The translations under genes were made by a program, and so were the position numbers. A stretch of DNA of 64,000 nt from VRUE01 sp963742535 (GTDB lineage: Bacteria; Actinomycetota; Thermoleophilia; Solirubrobacterales; 70-9), in the NCBI GenBank assembly GCA_963742535.1, contig CAVUMC010000002.1, positions 1,178,001-1,242,000 of the forward strand. Direction: 5' to 3'. Under the pieces are notes generated by a model. The model saw nothing but the letters and a program-made list of their open reading frames with translations, searched no databases and was not told the origin of the DNA. Of the stretch, positions 23,689 through 31,092 are shown piece after piece (positions within the stretch are counted from its first letter, which is position 1; each line of letters starts with the position of its first letter).

Positions 23689-25971
23689 CTATTTGGCCGC
23701 TGCCTTGGCCCGTTTGCGACCGCGAGTGGCGGTGTCGGCTTTGCTGGCGACCTTGGTCTTTTTGGCTTTTGCCGGAGCCTTGTCCTCGTCGCCCTCGGGC
23801 AACGGCTTCTCCGCCATCGCTTCTTTGGCCGCTTTCGCCGCTTCGCGTTCGGCGCGGCGTTTCTTCATCTCCTGCATCGACTCGCAGTCGTCGTTGAGGC
23901 AGAGGTTCCAGGGGCGGCCGCGGAAGGGCTGCACTTTCAGCCGCGGGGTCTCGCCGCAGATCGTGCAGCGTTCCTCGAGTTTGAAGACGTCGCCGCGCTG
24001 GGGCAGCGGGAAGGTCTGGTCGCAGGACTCCGGATCGTCAAGGGTCCAGCCGCCGCAGCCGACAAAGCGCTTGCCCGACTTTTTCGCCCGGATTACGCGC
24101 AGCATGTTGGGAGAGCCGTCATCTTTCTTGCGGCCGGCCTCTTCGCAGACCTTGCAGGGGCCGAGGATGCGGTCCTCGTCCATGCCCTTCCAGACGACTT
24201 TGGCCAGGTCTTCGCGGCTCTCGTCGATCTCGGACCAGGTCTTGTGCAGCAGTTCGCGGCTGTCGCCGACGACGTTGTCCTTGCTCATCTCGCCGGCGGC
24301 GATGCGATCCATCTCCGCCTCGAGCTGAGCGGTCATCTCCGGCGTCGCCATCCGCGGCACGTATTTCTTGAACGCCTCGTACATCGCGATTCCGGTCTCG
24401 GTCGGGATCGGCGGGTTGCTGTAGACGTAGCCGCGGTCAAAGAGCTTCTTGATGATGTCGGCGCGGGTCGCCTTGGTGCCGAGGCCGCGCTCCTCCATCA
24501 TCTCGACCAGCTTCGCCTGCGAGATGCGCCCGGGCGGCTGCGTCTCCTTATCGACGATCCAGGGGTCGCCGTCGAGCTCCAGGGTCTGACCCTCCTGCAG
24601 AGCCGGGATCTCCTCGTCGGAGGAGCGGGCGTAGGTGTAAATGCCGGCGAATCCGGGGTCGACGACGACCGAGCCGCGGACGAAGTAAGTCTGGTCGCCC
24701 GCGGTGATGTCGGCGCGGGTCGACTCGGTGATCATCGGCGGGCTGAAGGTGGCGAGGAAGCGGCGCACGACCAGTTCGTAGACGCGCTTCTTGGGGCCGT
24801 CGCCGAGGGCGCCCGGGTGGATCGCCTGGGTCGGGTAGATCGGCGGGTGGTCAGTGGTCTCTTTTTTGCCCCGAGTCGGTTTGAGCTCGCCGTCGAGCAG
24901 GCCCGCAGCCGCCGAGAACTCTTTGACTTTGACCAGCGAGGTGACCAACTCGCGCAGCGGCAGGGAGACCGGGTAGACCGTGTTGTCGGTACGCGGGTAG
25001 GAGATGAAGCCGTCCATGTAGAGGTCCTCGGCGAGGCGCATCGCGCTGGACGGCGTGATGCCGAGGCGGCTGGAGGCGTCGGTGGTGAAGGCGGTGGTGT
25101 TGTAGGGGGTCGGCGGTTTGCGCGTGTTTTTGCGCGCCGTCACCGACTTGACCGTGCCGGGGCCGGCGGTACCGGCGAGCGCCGTGTCGGCCTCTGCCTG
25201 CTCCCAGAACTTGTCGGTCTCGTGATGGGTCTCGAAAGTGCCGTCGGGGTGCTGGAACTTGGCGAACAGTTCCCAGAAAGGTTTGGCGACGTGGGCGCGT
25301 CGCTCCATCTCACGCTCGACGATCAGGCCCAGGGTCGGGCTCTGCACGCGGCCGACCGAGAGGAAGTTGGAGCCGAAGCGGCGGGTGGAGAGGGAGACCG
25401 CGCGGGTCAGCGTTGCGCCCCAGAGCAGGTCGATGTCCTGGCGGGCGGCGCCGGCGTTGGCGAGCGGGTAGGAGAGCTCGTCGAGCTCATTGAAGGCGCG
25501 CTCGATCTCTTCTTTTGTCAGGGCCGAGTAGCGGGCGCGCTGGACCTGCAGGGTGCCGGCCTTGGTTTCCTCACGCGTGCCCAGCTCCGGGTTGGCGTCG
25601 AGCATCTCCTCCAGGGCCTCGAGCCCGATCAGCTCGCCCTCGCGGTCGAAGTCGGTGGCGATCACCAGCTCATCGGCCTCTTTCGCCACCTTGCGGATCG
25701 CCTTGACCACGTTCTTGTCGGTCGGCTCCTTGATCAGCTCGGCGTCGATCAGGTCGTGCAGGTCGGTTTTCTGCCAGTTCGAGTAGCCCTCGGGGAAGGC
25801 CGGGCCGAGCACGTGGCCCTTGAGGCCGATCGTGCGGTGTTCCTCGCCGGCATCGTCAGTCCACGTGTAGTACGGGACTTTGAAGGTTTTGTCGGTGCTC
25901 GCGGTGCCCTTGCTGAGGTGGGTCGCGATCTTCTCGGCGCTGTTGTTCTTCTCGGTGACGATTAGTCGCAT
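23689..25971 (-). CDS. topA: DNA topoisomerase I, archaeal-like type IA
   Basis: A 760-residue enzyme started at ATG 25971 (MRLIVTEKNNSAEKIA). The Toprim acidic triad is in ATDFDREGE (106-114) and the catalytic tyrosine is Tyr325 in GFISYPRTDN. Topoisomerase zinc ribbons follow (CKVCEEAG...C, CTICGETP...CLNDDC), and the last 60 residues are Lys/Ala-rich, as in actinobacterial tails. The N-terminal block and gene length resemble archaeal TopA more than the classic bacterial form, suggesting an old transfer. It relaxes negative supercoils by cutting one strand. It heads the topA-tmk-holB operon. Confidence 0.9.
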   Translation of the reverse strand: MRLIVTEKNNSAEKIATHLSKGTASTDKTFKVPYYTWTDDAGEEHRTIGLKGHVLGPAFPEGYSNWQKTDLHDLIDAELIKEPTDKNVVKAIRKVAKEADELVIATDFDREGELIGLEALEEMLDANPELGTREETKAGTLQVQRARYSALTKEEIERAFNELDELSYPLANAGAARQDIDLLWGATLTRAVSLSTRRFGSNFLSVGRVQSPTLGLIVEREMERRAHVAKPFWELFAKFQHPDGTFETHHETDKFWEQAEADTALAGTAGPGTVKSVTARKNTRKPPTPYNTTAFTTDASSRLGITPSSAMRLAEDLYMDGFISYPRTDNTVYPVSLPLRELVTSLVKVKEFSAAAGLLDGELKPTRGKKETTDHPPIYPTQAIHPGALGDGPKKRVYELVVRRFLATFSPPMITESTRADITAGDQTYFVRGSVVVDPGFAGIYTYARSSDEEIPALQEGQTLELDGDPWIVDKETQPPGRISQAKLVEMMEERGLGTKATRADIIKKLFDRGYVYSNPPIPTETGIAMYEAFKKYVPRMATPEMTAQLEAEMDRIAAGEMSKDNVVGDSRELLHKTWSEIDESREDLAKVVWKGMDEDRILGPCKVCEEAGRKKDDGSPNMLRVIRAKKSGKRFVGCGGWTLDDPESCDQTFPLPQRGDVFKLEERCTICGETPRLKVQPFRGRPWNLCLNDDCESMQEMKKRRAEREAAKAAKEAMAEKPLPEGDEDKAPAKAKKTKVASKADTATRGRKRAKAAAK

Positions 25972-26093
25972 CGGGCGGCGAGGGTAGCAGGGGCGCTCGG
26001 CGAGGCTCCAGAGCCGAACGTCGAAGCTCACCGCTACAGATTTGCCCGCGAGCTGCCGATCAGGGCAGCGATGGCCATAGGATCGCGACCCCA

Positions 26094-27026
26094 ATGAAGG
26101 CCCTAGTTACAGGCGGAGCCGGCTTCATCGGCTCGAATCTGAGCGACGCGCTGCTGGCGCGCGGCGACGAGGTGATCGTCGTCGACAACCTCTCGACCGG
26201 CCGCCGCGAGAACATCGAGCCGGGTCTGGCCAACGGCGCCACTCTGGTCGAGGCCGACATCCGCGACCGCGAGGCACTGGAAGAGCTATTCGGGCGGGAG
26301 CGGCCCGAGGTGATCTTCCACCTGGCCGCCCAGATCGACGTGCGTAAGTCGATCGCCGACCCCGCCTTCGACGCCTCGATCAACGTCGGCGGCACCGCCA
26401 ACGTGCTCGAGGCCGCGCGCGTGGCCGAGTCCCGCCGCGTCGTCTTCAGCTCCACCGGCGGGGCGATCTACGGCGAGGGCGAGGGACAGCAGCTGCCGCT
26501 GGCCGAGGACGCGCCGCTGGCACCCGAGGCTCCCTACGGGCAGAGCAAGTACGCCGGCGAGGGCTACCTGGCGCTGTACGAGCGCCTCTACGGACTTTCA
26601 AGCGTGCCGCTGCGCCTCGGCAACGTCTACGGCCCGCGCCAGGATCCGCTTGGCGAGGCCGGCGTGATCGCGATCTTCTGCGGCAAGCTGCGCGAGGGTC
26701 AGCGACCGACCGTCTTTGGCGACGGCAAGCAGACCCGCGACTACATATATGTGGGCGACGTGGTCAGCGCCATGCTGGCGGCCGCCGATGCTGAGACCAC
26801 GGGGCCGATCAACATCGGCACCGGGATCGAGACTGACGTACTCGAGCTGGCCCGCCAACTCGGCGAGCTGGGCGAGGGCAACGACTTCGAGCCCGAGTTT
26901 GCGCCGCCGCGCACCGGCGAGGTGGCGCGAATCTCGATCGACCCAGGCCGCGCCGGCCGCGAGCTCGACTGGCGCCCGCAAATGGGCCTGGCCGAGGGCC
27001 TCCGCGTCACCCTCGACTCGATATAA
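26094..27026 (+). CDS. NAD-dependent nucleotide-sugar epimerase/dehydratase
   Basis: A 310-residue extended short-chain dehydrogenase. The NAD-binding motif GGAGFIGSN is at the N-terminus and the catalytic YxxxK is in PYGQSKYAGE, with an upstream STGG serine/threonine. It is close to GalE-type UDP-glucose 4-epimerases, but substrate assignment from sequence is weak. It is 122 bases from the divergent topA start and followed on the same strand by a siroheme-synthesis gene; no clear functional link. Confidence 0.88.
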   Translation: MKALVTGGAGFIGSNLSDALLARGDEVIVVDNLSTGRRENIEPGLANGATLVEADIRDREALEELFGRERPEVIFHLAAQIDVRKSIADPAFDASINVGGTANVLEAARVAESRRVVFSSTGGAIYGEGEGQQLPLAEDAPLAPEAPYGQSKYAGEGYLALYERLYGLSSVPLRLGNVYGPRQDPLGEAGVIAIFCGKLREGQRPTVFGDGKQTRDYIYVGDVVSAMLAAADAETTGPINIGTGIETDVLELARQLGELGEGNDFEPEFAPPRTGEVARISIDPGRAGRELDWRPQMGLAEGLRVTLDSI

Positions 27027-27050
27027 GCGCGCATCACTAGTCTTCCTCCT

Positions 27051-27806
27051 ATGCCCGCCCAGGCCTATGCCGGCAAGGAGTGCGTCTGCCAGTTGCGCAA
27101 GGGGATCTGCGACCAGTCCTGCGTGCGCGACATGCTGGAGACCCCCTTCTACATCGCCTGCCTGAAGCTGAAGGAACGGCGCTGCGTGGTGGTCGGCGGC
27201 GGCTCCATCGGTCTCGAGAAGGTCGAGGGACTGCTCGCCTGCGACGCCGACGTGGCCCTTATCGCTCCGGTCGCCCACCCCGAGCTGGAGAGCCTCGCGG
27301 CCGAGGGCTCAATCGAGTGGGAGAAGCGCGACTACGCCGGCCCCGCCGACCTCGAGGGCGTCTTTATGGTGATCGCCTCGACCGACGACACCGAGGTCAA
27401 CATCAAGGTCTACGACGACGCCGAGAAGCGGGCAATGCTGGTCAACATCGTCGACGTGCCGCCGCTCTGCAACTTCATCCTGCCGGCGATCGTGCGCACG
27501 GGCCCGCTGGCGATCGCGATCTCGACCGCCGGCGCCTCCCCCGCCCTGGCGAAGCGGATGAAGCGCGAGATCTCCGACCTCTTCGGCGAGGAGTACGCCC
27601 GCCTCGCGGTGATCCTCAACGACGCCCGCGGCTGGGCGAAGGGAACGCTGCCGACCTACCAGGACCGCAAGGACTTCTTCGAGGGGATCGTCAACGGCGA
27701 CCCCGATCCGATCGAGCTGCTCGGCACCGGCCAGGAGACCGAGGTGCTGGCGCTTATCGAGGCGGCGAAAGAGCGCGCCGCCGAGTCACTCGCCGCCGCA
27801 GGCTGA
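27051..27806 (+). CDS. Precorrin-2 dehydrogenase / sirohydrochlorin ferrochelatase (Met8-like) with Cys-rich N-terminus
   Basis: A 251-residue protein whose main part (from about residue 28) is a Met8p/CysG-N-type enzyme: RCVVVGGGSIGLEKVEGLL (NAD fold), IASTDDTEVN, CNFILPAIVRTGPLAIAIST, and a KRMKREI helix. It would oxidise precorrin-2 and insert iron on the way to siroheme. An unusual N-terminal extension carries four cysteines, C11, C13, C20, C24 (ECVCQLRKGICDQSC). The ATG at 27051 lacks a ribosome site, and the ATG at 27132 (MLETPFYIACLKL) would remove the extension. Its end overlaps the convergent MarR gene by 21 bases. Confidence 0.85.
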   Translation: MPAQAYAGKECVCQLRKGICDQSCVRDMLETPFYIACLKLKERRCVVVGGGSIGLEKVEGLLACDADVALIAPVAHPELESLAAEGSIEWEKRDYAGPADLEGVFMVIASTDDTEVNIKVYDDAEKRAMLVNIVDVPPLCNFILPAIVRTGPLAIAISTAGASPALAKRMKREISDLFGEEYARLAVILNDARGWAKGTLPTYQDRKDFFEGIVNGDPDPIELLGTGQETEVLALIEAAKERAAESLAAAG

Positions 27807-28268
27807 GACGCGGACGCGCTCCAGCGTCTCACGCAACACGTCGGCTTCGGCGATGCTGAGCTTGGAGGCGAAGCTGACTTTCAGCTCGGCGACCACGACC
27901 GGGCGCATTTCCTCCAGCATCTCGGTGCCGGCCGGGCATAGCGTCGCGTAGCTGACGCGACGATCGGTCTCACAGAAGGTCCGTTCCAGCAGGCCCGCTT
28001 TGACCAGGCGGTCGACCAGCTTGGTCAGGCCGCCGCGGGTGATCACGAGCGCCTCCGCCAGGTCCCCCATCTTCATCCGCTGCTCCGGGGCCTCGGCGAC
28101 CGTGGCCAGGACCTCGTACCAGGGAAGCGGTGGGAAGTCGGCGGTGGCGAGGGCCTCCTGAAGTCGTCCGGCGATCGCGGCGTGGGTGCGGGCGAGTGCG
28201 CCCCAGGCATCGCCATGGGCGTTGCGCTTGGGCTTCGCGGTCGGGGTCGCTGTGGCCTGCGGATTCAT
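27786..28268 (-). CDS. MarR family transcription regulator
   Basis: A 160-residue winged-helix regulator from ATG 28268. The fold is seen in LPWYEVLATVAEAPEQRMKM, then the recognition region GDLAEALVITRGGLTKLVDRL, and the wing CETDRRVSYATL. It is divergent from a YceI/flavin reductase gene pair with a promoter and palindrome in the 120-base gap, so it probably represses them. The ligand is unknown; such proteins often sense phenolics, oxidants or quinones. Confidence 0.9.
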   Translation of the reverse strand: MNPQATATPTAKPKRNAHGDAWGALARTHAAIAGRLQEALATADFPPLPWYEVLATVAEAPEQRMKMGDLAEALVITRGGLTKLVDRLVKAGLLERTFCETDRRVSYATLCPAGTEMLEEMRPVVVAELKVSFASKLSIAEADVLRETLERVRVSACGGE

Positions 28269-28308
28269 CGAGTGACATTGTCGCAGACGAACGTTGTCCT
28301 GACAATAG

Positions 28309-28336
28309 TTGACTAGCAAAGTGTTTCTGCTAAGAT
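28309..28336 (+). promoter_or_regulatory. Promoter of the YceI/reductase pair
   Basis: -35 TTGACT (28309-28314), 16-bp spacer, -10 TAAGAT (28331-28336), a good match to the housekeeping consensus. Transcription would start near 28343, with the ribosome site AGGAAGG before ATG 28389. Confidence 0.65.
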
Positions 28337-28346
28337 TGTTTCTGCG

Positions 28347-28357
28347 TCAATCATTGA
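28347..28357. promoter_or_regulatory. Palindrome, likely MarR operator
   Basis: TCAAT-C-ATTGA is a perfect 11-bp dyad just past the predicted start of transcription, a typical repressor position. Direct repeats of TGTTTCTGC lie immediately upstream. Assignment to the adjacent MarR gene is inferred. Confidence 0.5.
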
Positions 28358-28388
28358 AACGTCAACGAGCTACAGGAAGGACAGAGCG

Positions 28389-28940
28389 ATGAGCACGCAG
28401 ACCGTCAAGCAAGAGGTTCCGGCAGGCACCTACGCGGTGGACCCCGTCCACTCCTCAGTCACCTTCGCGATCACCCACAACGGCGTGGCCACGTTCCGCA
28501 GCGGCTTCGCCTCCTATGAGGCCCGGCTTACGGGCGGCGAGGCGCCGGCCCTCGAGGGCAGCGTCGACGTTGCCAGCATCAAGATCGACGAGGAGCAGCT
28601 CAAGGGCCATCTCCTCTCCCCCGATTTCTTCGACGCGAGCCGCTACCCGCAGCTCCGCTTCCGCTCCAGCGAGCTCGACGTCGCCGAGGACGGCGCCGCG
28701 ACCCTGCGCGGCGAGCTGGACATCCGCGGTGAGGTGCGTGAGGTCGAGGCCAGCGGCAAGTTCGGCCAGCTCGGCGCCGACCTCGCCGGCAACGCCCGCG
28801 TGGGGCTCTCGGTGAGCGTCGAGGTAGACCGGCGCGACTTCGGTCTCAACTGGAACGCCGAGCTGCCCAGCGGCGGCGAGGTGCTCGACTACGCGGTCAC
28901 GATCAACGTCGAGCTCGAGCTGGTCGAGGAGGCCGAGTAG
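28389..28940 (+). CDS. YceI-family lipid-binding-like protein
   Basis: A 183-residue protein with the YceI lipocalin-like barrel: GTYAVDPVHSSVTFAITH, the GEAPALEGSVDVASIKI strand pair, DFFDASRYPQLRFRSS, and a terminal VTINVELELV. There is no signal peptide, so it is likely cytoplasmic, unlike E. coli YceI. Members bind polyisoprenoid lipids or amphiphiles. It is followed two bases later by a flavin reductase and lies opposite a MarR regulator, suggesting a response to quinone-like or fatty compounds. Confidence 0.9.
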   Translation: MSTQTVKQEVPAGTYAVDPVHSSVTFAITHNGVATFRSGFASYEARLTGGEAPALEGSVDVASIKIDEEQLKGHLLSPDFFDASRYPQLRFRSSELDVAEDGAATLRGELDIRGEVREVEASGKFGQLGADLAGNARVGLSVSVEVDRRDFGLNWNAELPSGGEVLDYAVTINVELELVEEAE

Positions 28941-28942
28941 CG

Positions 28943-29512
28943 ATGAGGGTGCTGGGCATATCCGGCAGCCTGCGACGTGGCTCGTTGAACAGCGCCCTGC
29001 TGCGGGCAGCCGCCGAGCGGCTGCCCGCCGGGGCGGAGCTGGTCGAGTTCGACCGCCTGCGCGAGATCCCGCCATACGACGAGGACGTCGAAGTGGAGGG
29101 GACGCCTGAGGTTGTCGAGGAGTTGCGCCAAGCGGTGCGCGAGGCCGACGCGGTCCTGATCGCGACGCCCGAGTACAACCACTCGATCCCGGGCCAGCTC
29201 AAGAACGCCCTCGACTGGGTCTCCCGCCCGGCGGGCCAGAGCGCCCTCAACGGCACCCCGGCGGCGGCGATCGGCGCCTCGACCGGGATGTTCGGCGCCG
29301 TCTGGGCCCAAGCCGAGCTCCGCAAGGTCCTCGGCGCACTGGGCGGCCGCGTGGTCGAGGCCGAGCTGCCAATCGGCCACGCCAAGGAGCAACTGGTCGG
29401 TGAGCGCCTCGAGCTCACCCCTCAACAGTCCGAGCAACTAGAGGAGATCCTCGCCGAGCTGATCGCCGAGGCCGAGCGCGAGCGCGAGGCACAGCTGGCG
29501 ATCGCGGCCTAA
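28943..29512 (+). CDS. NAD(P)H-dependent FMN reductase
   Basis: A 189-residue flavodoxin-like reductase. The FMN phosphate loop is GSLRRGSLN at the N-terminus, and the active-site segment is TPEYNHSIPGQLKNALDW, as in chromate, quinone and azo reductases of this family. Cotranscribed with YceI under the probable MarR-controlled promoter, it may detoxify quinones or oxidants; the substrate cannot be fixed by sequence. Confidence 0.9.
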   Translation: MRVLGISGSLRRGSLNSALLRAAAERLPAGAELVEFDRLREIPPYDEDVEVEGTPEVVEELRQAVREADAVLIATPEYNHSIPGQLKNALDWVSRPAGQSALNGTPAAAIGASTGMFGAVWAQAELRKVLGALGGRVVEAELPIGHAKEQLVGERLELTPQQSEQLEEILAELIAEAEREREAQLAIAA

Positions 29513-29513
29513 C

Positions 29514-29903
29514 TCAGGGAGCGAGCCGCTCTACCGAGTCCACGCGATCGATTGCCTTGTCGAAGGAGGCGATCGATCGCACGCCGGTGAATTCAGCCAC
29601 GGCCACGAGGTAGGCCTCGGCAAAGTCGAGCCGATCCACTTCGTAGACCTCAAGAGCGCGGAACAGAAGTTCAACATCAGCCGTGATCTTGGGCAGCGTC
29701 AGCGCCGCGCGCATCAGTTCGGCCACCACTATTCGGTCCAAGCGATAGACGGACTCGAGGACATAGACGCACTCAGCCAAGATCGCATCGCCGAGAACAA
29801 GTTCGGCTTCAGTGGCCAGGAACCGCGTCGCGCGCCGTGCCATCCCCGGTGGGTCTCCCGTCAGGTGGCGAATGACGACGTTCGTATCGAGCAGGACCGT
29901 CAA
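29514..29903 (-). CDS. PIN-domain toxin (VapC-like)
   Basis: A 129-residue ribonuclease-fold protein. The acidic residues are in LLDTNVVIRHLTG, LAECVYVLE and DRLDFAEAYLVA, followed by IASFDK, as in VapC toxins that cut RNA. TTG 29903 overlaps the antitoxin stop in a TTGA arrangement and gives a standard PIN start; ATG 29939 is an alternative that would overlap the antitoxin by 40 bases. With the upstream AbrB-type gene it forms a typical toxin-antitoxin operon. Confidence 0.87.
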   Translation of the reverse strand: MTVLLDTNVVIRHLTGDPPGMARRATRFLATEAELVLGDAILAECVYVLESVYRLDRIVVAELMRAALTLPKITADVELLFRALEVYEVDRLDFAEAYLVAVAEFTGVRSIASFDKAIDRVDSVERLAP

Positions 29904-30157
29904 CCTTGTTCTTTCAACCTCTTGCCTCGTGCCCGCCACGCCTCGCGTCGAATCTCATCCCAGGAGGCGCCTCTTTTCTCGGGGGGAACTGGAACCACAC
30001 CGGCAAGGTCGAGAAAGTTCGGGGTGCGGGCAAGGGTCGCTCGGTTCCCCTCAACGCGAAAAACCACCTGATCCCCGGGCTCCAACTCCAACTGCTCACG
30101 AACGACCTTGGGCACGGTGATCTGGCCCTTCGAAGTCATCTTCGCCGCTACGTGCAT
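29900..30157 (-). CDS. AbrB/MazE-type antitoxin (VapB-like)
   Basis: An 85-residue protein from ATG 30157. The swapped-hairpin DNA-binding domain is clear in AKMTSKGQITVPKVVREQL, then LEPGDQVVFRVEG. The C-terminal half (VPPEKRGASWDEIRREAW) should wrap the toxin. Its ribosome site lies inside a perfect palindrome upstream, consistent with autoregulation of the pair. Confidence 0.88.
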   Translation of the reverse strand: MHVAAKMTSKGQITVPKVVREQLELEPGDQVVFRVEGNRATLARTPNFLDLAGVVPVPPEKRGASWDEIRREAWRARGKRLKEQG

Positions 30158-30165
30158 CTTCAATT

Positions 30166-30189
30166 CCTTACCTTTGAGGAAAGGTAAGG
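30166..30189. promoter_or_regulatory. Palindromic operator of the toxin-antitoxin pair
   Basis: CCTTACCTTT-GAGG-AAAGGTAAGG, perfect 10-bp arms, 9-32 bases upstream of the antitoxin ATG and overlapping its ribosome site. This is the expected site for binding by the AbrB-type antitoxin. Confidence 0.65.
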
Positions 30190-30200
30190 ATACTGCTCGC

Positions 30201-30923
30201 CTAGCTCGCCGGCAGGGCGAAGAAGGCGATCGCGGCGAAGTGGGCGGCCGCGGCGGCGATGACGAAGGCGTGAAAGATCTCGTGGTAGCCGAAGACGCGG
30301 GGGTTTGGGTTGGGGCGCTGGATCGCGTAGACGACGGCGCCGGCGGTGTAGAGGAGGCCACCGGCTGCAACCAGGAGGGTGCCCCCGACGCCCATGTCGT
30401 TCCATAGCTGCGGAAAGGCGACGGCGGCGACCCAGCCGAGCGAGAGGTAGATCAGCGCCGCCACCCACTTTGGGTGTTCGATCCAGACCATCTCGACCAG
30501 GGCACCGGCGATAGCGCCGATCCAGACGACGAGGAGGATCGCGTCGGCCAGCGGGCCGCTGAGGACGAGCAGGGCGAAGGGCGTGTAGGTGCCGGCGATG
30601 AGGAAGAAGATCATCGAGTGATCGAGCCGGCGCATCCAGCGGCGCATGCTGGGCCGCTTCCAGTTGACCCGGTGGTAGAGCGCGCTGGTGCCCAGTAGGG
30701 CCGAGAGGCTGACCGCGTAGATCGCCACTGCCAAGGTCGCCTTCGGCGTCTTCGCCGCGATGATCAGGCCGGCACCGAGGAAGAGCGAGATGAAAAAGGC
30801 CCACTCGTGCGAGACGCCGCGCAGCTTCGGCTTGACCACAGCAAGTGCCTCGACTGCTGCGTCCTTGGCGGCGGTTGCCCGCTCGCCCATCATTTCCGCG
30901 CCCCCGCGCAGGTCCTCCATCAC
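30201..30923 (-). CDS. Hemolysin III family (YqfA/PAQR-like) membrane protein
   Basis: A 240-residue protein with seven membrane helices. Family markers: SALYHRVNW, RRLDHSMIFFLIAGTYTPF and the terminal GYHEIFHAFVIAAAAAHF. The histidines and aspartate conserved in PAQR receptors are present. Members have been called hemolysin III or membrane homeostasis factors; activity here is unknown. It is divergent from the ribonucleotide reductase gene. Confidence 0.9.
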   Translation of the reverse strand: MMEDLRGGAEMMGERATAAKDAAVEALAVVKPKLRGVSHEWAFFISLFLGAGLIIAAKTPKATLAVAIYAVSLSALLGTSALYHRVNWKRPSMRRWMRRLDHSMIFFLIAGTYTPFALLVLSGPLADAILLVVWIGAIAGALVEMVWIEHPKWVAALIYLSLGWVAAVAFPQLWNDMGVGGTLLVAAGGLLYTAGAVVYAIQRPNPNPRVFGYHEIFHAFVIAAAAAHFAAIAFFALPAS

Positions 30924-31092
30924 CTACGAAGAGTACCCGGATCTTTGTGCCGATATTGCGGAATTGCCACCATGTATAGCCGGCACAGGGGAAGGCCAAT
31001 TGCCTTATTTGCGCCTTCTCACGCTTTTCCCGTCCGGTCCTTGAGCAATCCTGCGGAGTTACCCCTAAAAGTCCCGCGAGAGGAGAAGTTTG

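Noticed and set aside
24244..25965. A 573-codon plus-strand frame opposite topA
   Set aside because: Shadow of the topoisomerase gene; no motif, no ribosome site, and Val/Gly/Arg-rich composition.
29956..29975. GAGGCGCCTC in the antitoxin gene as another copy of the palindromic family
   Set aside because: Short, no long arms, and fully explained as codons of a conserved tail.
30924..31092. Possible cobalamin riboswitch before the B12-dependent ribonucleotide reductase
   Set aside because: The conserved B12-box and flanking stems were looked for and not seen; only a small AAGGC/GCCTT hairpin is present.
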